From Gnetum montanum (Eukaryota > Streptophyta > Gnetopsida > Gnetales > Gnetaceae): a stretch of DNA of 38,452 bases. The stretch is taken from contig MNCI01024072.1 of assembly GCA_015680685.1 (NCBI GenBank), positions 599,387 to 637,838 of the forward strand. The letters run 5' to 3'. Shown here in pieces: positions 31,006-38,452 of this stretch; within the stretch, counting starts at the first letter, position 1; the number at the start of each line of letters is the position of its first letter. Under the pieces are notes generated by a model. The model searched no databases. It had not been told where the DNA came from and saw only the letters and a program-made list of their open reading frames with translations. The translations under genes and the position numbers were made by a program.

Positions 31006-31882
31006 TGATACGATGAATTTTTATTAGCACAAATATCGGGGATCCAATATCTTAGCCTGAATATTAGAGCACAAGTTTCAATATCAAATATTCGATATCG
31101 CAAGAGGTGTGCCTGCCTATAAATACAACAATTGGATGCATGATCTAAATAACTTTCATTCCATCCATAGGTAGACTCTTGCAATTTGTTTTTGTAGCTT
31201 TAATAATAGAGTGAATGGCCACATTGTGGTGTTGAGCAGTTGTATGGAATCTTTATTCAAGTGAAGTGTACTTGGGCATAGTTCATGACTGGAAATAAAT
31301 ATTGAGATTGCTTTTCATCATTTTAGCATCCACTTAGTTTTACTATTTTACTTAGCATAGTTTTTACTATTTTCTTAGTTTAATCATTTACATTTCCAAG
31401 TACTTTACTTTCTCTTATTCATTAATAAAGTGAAATGAGTACGATTGGTTTCAAGCATTTAAGTGTAATCGTTTGGTAATCCTAGTAGTTTTATTGCTTG
31501 GTTTGTTTAGTAGAATAATGCTTGGCAACCCAATAATGGTTACATGAGCCCAAGGCATTTACTATAAGCTAGGACTAGATGGTCATCGCTCTAGGCTAGT
31601 GTAGATTTTATCTTCTTGTTATTAGTTAGATTAAATACTTAATTTCTATTTTATAATTAAGATTAGTTTAAGGTTACAACAACATCAATTATCATATGCC
31701 TCACTTTGGACTAAACCATATGTGACAAAGCTACCACTAGTCCAAGTGGGAAGACAACATCCTGCGATTAATGCTTAATGTTCGAGATTTCACAACTAGT
31801 CCCATTCATGGAATTTGATTGGATTGCATGTGAACGCTTGTGATTCATATGGTTGGGCATAGGGGATACCCACCAATCATCA
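31006..31882 (+). repeat. E2 5' LTR
   Basis: 877 bp, TGATACG...AATCATCA. TATAAATA is at 31118-31125 and AATAAA at 31294-31299. U3 (112 bp) has repeated AATATC/GATATC words. The 5' boundary is set by analogy to TGATGA and could be a few bases off. It is closest to the LTR fragment at 1-483. Confidence 0.8.
31118..31125 (+). promoter_or_regulatory. TATA box of E2 LTR
   Basis: TATAAATA lies 176 bp upstream of AATAAA, as in the other copies. Confidence 0.6.
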
Positions 31883-31883
31883 T

Positions 31884-31901
31884 TAGAACCGTTGCTGGGG
31901 A
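31884..31901 (+). promoter_or_regulatory. E2 primer-binding site, tRNA-Asp type, decayed
   Basis: TAGAACCGTTGCTGGGGA against TGGCGCCGTTGCCGGGGA: four mismatches, three of them transitions. It starts one base after the LTR end, as in E1. Confidence 0.65.
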
Positions 31902-32014
31902 TGGTGCTAGTTATCTAGATTAATTATATTATACATGATCGCTGTAAATGTATTAAAAATCTATCTTTGAGATAACATTAATATTTTAGGTCACACACAT
32001 TATCAAACACAGTC

Positions 32015-34670
32015 ATGTCTTCTTCACATAGGGCCAATAATGCATCATATGATGAAAACACTAGTAGGAGAAATGATAGGATCTATACTAAGGAAAATTC
32101 GAGTAAACAACCAAAAGTAGGGGTTTCCTATGCTCATTTAGACCCTTATTACACTCAAAGACTATGTTCAACTCATGTAGATAATTCTAGAGGAGATGGA
32201 GTAAGTCCTAGAGTAAGGAGAGCCTTAAGGCCTAGGACCTCCTCCAAACCTAGAAGAGATACATCAAGGGACCAAAGGGGAAAATATGGTAGCCATGGTA
32301 ATTCTCCTAGTTCACCATCTTCCTCTTCCTCTTCCACATCTAGTTCTGACAAGGATGAACATAGGTATAGAAATAGGGATCAAGATGAAGATAAAAGTAG
32401 AAATAGATGAGATCATCAAAGTGAGTATAGAAAAGATCATCATAATCAAACAAATAAAAATAGAAGTCATCACCATGACATATCTGATGATGATGAACCC
32501 TTGTTAGCTACTAGGAGCATGACGTAGATAACAAAGGTAGTTAGAATACCTCATAAGCATTAAAGGAAAAGTTGCATCAAAGGACTTGATATGAATAACA
32601 TTTCTAGATTTGAGGGTAGCTATAATTCTAACCCACAACATTATTTACAAGCCTTCCATGATGCTTGCACCTTACAAATCATCGAGAGTGAGTGGCAAAA
32701 GCTTAAGCTCTTTCATAGGACACTAATAGAATAAGTCGAAAGTTGGTATAAATCATTGGAGCCAAATTTAATCCACCAATGGTCCACAATGCCTGAGCTC
32801 TTCAATGAGAAATCCAGGCCTATGAGAGAGTGTCCAATTTAAGAAAAAAAATCCAAGGGTGAAATTAAGGAAAGCATGAACCCTTGGATATGGCCTTAGA
32901 TAGTAACTATTCTCTACTACATAGATGTCTAGGTCATGGGTTTTCTCAAAAATAGTAGCTTCTCCACATCATAGATGGGCTTCGTACCCCAAAGAGAAAG
33001 ACCCTTGGGATCTATGCTTGAGGGCAATTATCTAAATTAAAATCCCATTAGATATAATGGCTAGTTGAATAGGTGGCAAAAGAAGAAGGAGATCTATATA
33101 AAAGGGAGAGAGTTGAGGAATATGACTGGGACCCAACTCTTCAAACAAGAGAAGTTCATATGTATGATAAGGAAAAAGAGGAAGCTCTCAATGAGTTGAG
33201 TTCACAACAGACCTTGCTAATACAAAAGGCAATTACTAAGATCGAAGCAAGGGGAGATAAGATGTGGAAGTTGATGAACAAAAAAGTTACAACCTATTTG
33301 GAAACCAGAGGGGAGAAGGTAGCACAGAAAGAATCAAGTGATCAAAATAAGAAGAGGAAAAAGACTAATGAAACAAGTAGGAACACTTATCGATAAAAAG
33401 GGAAGATAGCCATAGTAGAAGAGGTTTCCAACTCAAATACAAAAGATGATGATGGATGTGACATCTACCAATATGATCATCCAAAGGGCTATTGCTTAGT
33501 TATATTACATCTACTTGAGTTTAGGCCTTTTACTTTGAATTCCAAGTTCATACAAAAGCAACTGCCTAGAAAAATACCTTACTCACAAGGTAATTATAGA
33601 CAACCCTACCACCAACCATACTACTCTAATGGGACTTCCTATCTACCTTAACATTACTATCCATCGTAGTGGCAAAAATCACAGTTATGGGGGATGCCAT
33701 CAACAAACTAGTAATACCCTTATTGCCAGCAAGACTTGCATGGATATTATGTTCAACAACCTATTTCCCCAAATAGTTCTTCCTTTACCTCAAACCACTA
33801 CTATCACTCTCCTAAATATCATCAACCCGTAGTATCTCCTATGAGATCACCATCTCAAACGTCTTATCCTTCATGACATCCTTAATATTCTCATACTTCC
33901 CTTCATCATATGTCACCACCAACAACACAAGAAGGATTGACACCACAACATTAACAAAAGAATGCCGCATGTGCTGCAAACATACATGTAAATGATAATG
34001 CTAGTAGATCTTAACCATAGTCTTCAAAAACGTCTTTTCTTTAGGAAAGCTTCCACACCTAAGCACAAAACTCGTAGATCTACTGGCTCATCAAAACCAA
34101 CACAAAGACAACTTGGTGTAGGATCCTTCCTCACCAACAAAATATCTTCCAATCCTATTCAAGAACCAGCACCCATTACCACTCCAATGCAAAATGTAAT
34201 AGATGAACCTATCATTGTGAAGGGAGAGGGAATTCCATGCATCACTAATAATGATAAGGATGTAGTTGTGGGTTGAAAGTTCAAAATATTAACACAATCC
34301 CTATACCAACCCACAAAAAATGTGTAAAACAAGTGCGTGGACAAACAGAAGCCTAGGCCACTAAACCAAAAGACACCTAGTGACCACAAATTGAGAGCCT
34401 AAAAGTGTTTAAAACATGCATGGAAATATCTGAATCACTTATTAACTCCTATTTTAAGGAAATGACCCCATCTGAGAACTCACAAATGGAAATATTAAAC
34501 CATAATCATACACCAGTAAATAAAGAAAATAAGGACTTAGATGATCAAGATTCAATTACCATCAAGATTACCTGGGACAATAATAGAAAAACTAAATCAC
34601 TAAGGATGGTAACTGAGCAACCTAGAGTGTATGATTTAGGGAATTTAGGGTGCATTTTCTGAACGCTCGC
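32015..34670 (+). pseudogene. gag: E2 gag pseudogene
   Basis: ATG at 32015 (MSSSHRANNASYDEN) opens 131 clean codons. These include a poly-Ser stretch followed by Arg/Asp/Lys-rich sequence, a likely RNA-binding or disordered N-terminus. In the same frame at 32591 is MNNISRFEGSYN, then QAFHDACTL and WQKLKLF, matching the capsid-like part of E1 gag. After a frameshift, 33073-33396 is open and helical. The nucleocapsid motif near 33457-33492 reads C-D-I-Y-Q-Y-D-H-P-K-G-Y, with two Cys changed to Tyr (G to A changes). A Tyr/Gln/Pro-rich tail and an Asn/Asp-rich segment (34405-34662) end it. No protease follows. Confidence 0.75.
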
Positions 34671-34672
34671 CC

Positions 34673-36780
34673 ATGTGTTCAGTCATGGGGAGAGGCCTTA
34701 TCCTAACCGAGGAATTAATAAGTGCTTTTTAACTTTTATGTTTTCTACTTCTTTGTGGTTTATAATTTTTTATTATACCTTTTTCTTTTCTTAATACTAT
34801 TTCACATTCTTTAATATCTTCTCATTCTTTTATACTTTTTCATTTCTTAAATTTTTGATATTATTTGATATTTTCTAATTCTTTGATAATCTTTCATTCT
34901 TACTATCTTTGCAATTCTTGATATCTTTTACAATTTTTTCTATACTTTGCTATTCTTTTCACTCGTACATATTTATATCAATTTCCAATAAAACACATTG
35001 AATAAGCCAAGATGTAGTCCCAATAAGGTGAAGATTTCTCTATGTTATCAAATCATAAGGACTTTTTTATTTGTACAATGAGACCACACCACCCAACCAT
35101 CCATTCCAATAATAAGAGGTTCTTACCATGGCCATAATGATATTCTTTCCATCATCAAACTAAGAATAAACTTATGATCATTATGCCTAGATAGAAAGGT
35201 AAGAACCAAGTGGGAATGTAAAGGGTGTGATATCAAGGGGATTTATGGATTCTTTTGGCTTATTGTTGTGAGTTCTATCCTATTGCTAAGCATGGATTAT
35301 ATCCTTGTAGATCTAACAAAAAATGGGATTAAGAGTACAAGAAGTGCTACCTTACCATGTCACTGAAAAGACATCTTACACATGCCTGAAGGTAGCCCTT
35401 TAGTAAAGTTGACATAGTTAAAAATAAAATTCATGCCCAAAATAAATTTCTAAAGGTCCCACTAGAAAGACATGTTATCCATGCCTAAAGGTAGGTAGCT
35501 TCTCAGGAATCTAAATAATAATAATAAGTGCGATGAATAAACTACTCCCTTGGACAATATGCCAAGTGGTAATGCTCCTTACAACAATGGTAGTCTTATA
35601 GTTGTAACTATTAGAGATAAAACAATGCGATGTCACACAAAAAGTGGTTTGTACTTGGTTTGAATCTTGAAAAGAAAGGGCTAATGCTTACCTTAGCCAT
35701 CAATAACACACAAGGATTCATTATGCCTATGGTAAGATACCTCACATCTTGATTTCAGCAATCCTTTCTACAGTCCATCTCACCTCACTATATATTTAAT
35801 CATAACTTGTAGTTTTGTATAATATAGTGTTATTTTTCCAATTTGGCGATACTAACATGTGTATTTTGCTAGATAGGTATATCTTACATTCAACTCCTTG
35901 AGTGCTTAAGGACACTTTTAGGCATGCTCATACAAGGGCACTAAGGACTAGAGCCTACTTTGGGAAGGATCCACTTGTATAACTCTAGTATTTCATACTT
36001 GCCAAGTAATTTCACATCATCTTGTACCTTCTGAAACATGTAATAAATTGTTCATATCATCTAACAATCTATCAGTACATTAGAAATTCATTATCCATTT
36101 TTTATCCATACATAACTTTTTGTTGCTCAAGATTCCTTTTTCATGAACCTTAAACACTAACTTGTCGAAAATTGTGCATCACTCATGGTCCATGATCAGC
36201 TAGACAAGCTTTATAGCTTCTAGATATTTCATTTGACTCATTATTTCCAAGAAAAGTCAATGAAAAATTTACATTTTTTTAACAGTGATGTCATAGGCAC
36301 CTACGATGTCATATTTATGATGTATGATCTACATTGTTATGCATATAAAAATAGTATATATGCATGCAAGAGTTAGTGAAAATTTTCATTTCTCTCATTT
36401 GTAGCAAGAGAAGTTTTTGTAATTTTTCCTCAGCCATCTTGCACATTGGCTTCCAAAGGCCATAACTTTGCCCTTGTAGCTTCAATTTCGAAAATTCTTC
36501 AATCTTGTTGATCTCAGAGTGCTCAACTTAGTCATGGGGGGTGCATTGTGTGATATCAGTGAACAAAAATTTGAAAATTTAAGCCAAAAATTCCTAATGC
36601 CTAGGAGATACTATAAAGGGTAAGTATAAGAGAAAATAAGAATCTTAAATTTAATCACTCAAACTAAGGCAAAAAAGATCTATATAATACTTATAATAGA
36701 CCATATCAACTATTTTAGGTCATAACAAGAAAAGAAAACAATATAAGATCATAAGTAACTAAAAGCTATAACACCTAAGG
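34673..36780 (+). other. E2 spacer, homologous to the E1 pol-ORF3 spacer
   Basis: A T-rich block (about 34740-34990) corresponds to 6930-7110 in E1, followed by the shared words listed for E1. A TATA-like TATAAAAATAG is at 36344-36354. From about 36600 to 36780 nothing distinctive is seen. No ORF3 start is reached before E3. Confidence 0.65.
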
Positions 36781-37301
36781 TGTGAGAGATGTCCCAAGTG
36801 GTGGTTCTCTTGGGCTCTCCCCATGGTTCGGAGGCCATGGAACACTCTGAGGCGCCCTCGGGTGGCTCTCAAGTGTTACAAAACCCACCCCGGCTTGTTG
36901 GTACCAAGCTAGCAATAGGACACACTCCTGTTGCAACTCTCTTCTCTAAGTCCTCTTCCTTCCCTCTTCTCCATGGAGAACTACATGGCCCTGATTCTAC
37001 GGCGGTCGTAGATATGTAGGCAACCAAGATTGGATAGTTTTGGTGCGGTGCCATGCCACACCTTGTACTAGATCGTGAGGGATCTGGGGGTGAGGTACCT
37101 CTTCTTGTAGGTGCATCGTCTCCCCTCCCATCGATGTGGTCTACAAGGTTGTGTGTGTACTTGTTGGTTTGGTTCTCTTTTGCTTGCACTCGTGAGATGC
37201 TTGCTTGTTTGAGGCGTATTCCCCAGGTCTTCTGCCCTAGATCCATTGGATCTTTGTGAATTCCTTGGGGTGCCGGGCAACGTTGGGGCAATGTTATTAC
37301 A
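36781..37301 (+). repeat. E3 5' LTR
   Basis: 521 bp, TGTGAGAGATGTCCC...GTTATTACA, directly followed by GA and a tRNA-iMet primer site. It is less AT-rich than its surroundings. The 140-codon minus-strand open frame within it (36869-37291) is incidental. The expected left target duplication is TAAGG (36776-36780). Confidence 0.75.
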
Positions 37302-38452
37302 GATGGTATCAGAGCGTTTTTGTTTTAGTCAGTGGTAAAAGTTTCGCTAAGTGGGTATCAGGGTTTGTGGTTTGTGAGGTTTCCGATAGAAACTAGCTAA
37401 CCCCATTCTCAACTTTGGCTAACCACTCCTTGGAGGGTGGCCTTGTGCTCTTTGGTGGTGTTACTCCATTGAGCTTGTTTGGTTAATGGTTCCTTCGGAT
37501 TGATACCTAGGTGATCTAGGATCATATCCTTATGTGGTTTTGAAGAGTTTCTTGATGGCAATGTTCTTCACTCTTCATAAGAGGATAGATGTGAGCAATT
37601 GAAGTATGTTGCTCTCCCTAAGGATATAAACGATGGTGTTGTGGTGATGTCCTTCACTTGTTTACTTGTGGTTGAACTAGTTGTGATTGAATGCGATATG
37701 GTTGAGAGGAGTTCTACTGGCAACCCAAGAGTTTAGTTGCTCAAGGAGCTCCCATCTTAGGTCTCCAGTGATTCGTCTGGGATGAATCGGACTGAGTCTC
37801 TGCTTCGGTCTCCACCCAGATGACATGTTTCGATATGGCATTTGTTGAATCGTGCAGGATCTGATATCCTTGGCACTCCCACTCACCCTAGATACAGTGA
37901 GTATGGGAAATACAAATTGGGACAAGATGGTTCCCAGGTACCTCAGGTTGGAGGTCTTTCGGACATGTGCCCTTGGTGAGCCTTGTTTTGGGTGAACTAA
38001 GACCGTTGTCGGTAGACTTCGTACGTTCGTGTTTGCGATTGTATGTTTGTCTATTTTTGTATGCGTGTCTTCTTGGTTGCGCTTTCAAATTCTACATGCG
38101 TGTTATTGTGGTTGCGTCTATCATTCGTAACGCAAGGCTTAAATGTTTTACGCGGTATGATGACTTATTGTTGGGGACATTGAGGATGCGGTGGTTGTTT
38201 GTGTCATCCCAAAGCCAAATGGCTATTGTCTTGTTTGACACGTATTGTGCATGAGGCATGATTGCCCTTATTGTTGATCCTTGTGAGTTGTGCTCCTTGT
38301 TGAGCCAGTGGTGTTGCTTGTGGCATCACTATTTTGATTGGTGACATTTTGGTCATTTGATTTTGAAGACTACTGGTGTGGGTCATCCTATTATTGGTTC
38401 TTGTAGAGACCACACCTCTTTTAATGAGGGTCTTCTTGTGAACGCATCCTTC
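37302..38452 (+). mobile_element. E3 internal region, leader only; continues beyond the window
   Basis: About 1.1 kb after the primer site with no gag motif in any plus frame. It is probably a long untranslated leader. Whether E3 is copia or gypsy cannot be decided because no pol is visible. Confidence 0.55.
37304..37315 (+). promoter_or_regulatory. E3 primer-binding site, tRNA-iMet
   Basis: TGGTATCAGAGC is an exact 12-base match to the initiator-Met primer site used by many plant LTR retrotransposons. It fixes the LTR end and the plus orientation. Confidence 0.85.

Larger units (their letters stand above)
31006..36780 (+). mobile_element. E2: Athila-like element lacking pol, interrupted by E3
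   Basis: LTR (31006-31882), tRNA-Asp-like primer site and gag like E1's are followed directly by the spacer that in E1 lies downstream of pol. About 2.8 kb (protease to integrase) is missing. Any third ORF and the 3' LTR would lie beyond E3, outside the window. It is a deletion derivative or a non-autonomous family member. Confidence 0.75.

Noticed and set aside
36869-37291. 140-codon open frame on the minus strand
   Set aside because: It lies wholly inside the E3 LTR, opposite to the element, with no recognisable domain; GC-richer composition explains its length.

Overview
This window looks like intergenic DNA from a large plant nuclear genome. It is built almost entirely of old, decayed LTR retrotransposons, several nested in one another. 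I found no host protein-coding gene, no rRNA and no intact tRNA gene. The reasons for calling it plant are Athila-type and Tat-type Ty3/gypsy proteins, a Ty1/copia gag remnant, a 'putative plant transposon protein'-like third ORF, and primer sites resembling tRNA-Asp and tRNA-iMet. The density of long, stop-riddled elements, solo LTRs and TAG stops at probable former CAG codons would suit a gymnosperm or another very large plant genome. The species cannot be read from the sequence.

Layout. Bases 1-483 are the 3' part of an LTR whose end abuts, mid-LTR, a second and larger element, E1 (484-23048). E1 is an Athila-like Ty3/gypsy element in the plus direction: 5' LTR (first ~124 bp missing from the window), tRNA-Asp-like primer site, gag, protease-RT-RNaseH-integrase, a ~2.1 kb non-coding spacer with a possible internal promoter, and a third ORF with a long helical C-terminal half, then PPT and 3' LTR. 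All coding regions are pseudogenes. The third ORF is split by a complete nested element, N1 (9899-19993, minus strand, 5-bp duplication AGGAG). N1 is a Tat-like element with 2.1-2.2 kb LTRs full of tandem repeats. It encodes only gag and protease, with no RT or integrase, so it looks non-autonomous.

From 23049 to 31005 the window holds AT-rich DNA with three degenerate tRNA-like (Pol III/SINE-type) segments. It also holds two solo LTRs of the E1 superfamily with 5-bp duplications (AGTAT and CTAGG) and a truncated, decayed Ty1/copia gag. From 31006 a second Athila-like element, E2, begins: LTR, primer site, gag, no pol, then a spacer homologous to E1's. At 36780 E2 is interrupted by another LTR retrotransposon, E3, with a 521-bp LTR and a tRNA-iMet primer site. 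Its body runs off the window.

The most interesting points are these. (i) The E1-superfamily LTR architecture: a very short, variable, palindrome-rich U3 with a TATA-to-AATAAA spacing of 175-177 bp in five copies. (ii) A promoter-like block inside the E1 spacer, upstream of ORF3, that resembles the LTR promoter. (iii) The repeat-laden non-autonomous element N1. (iv) The strong excess of TAG among in-frame stops. Everything was read by eye; no alignments or database searches were run.
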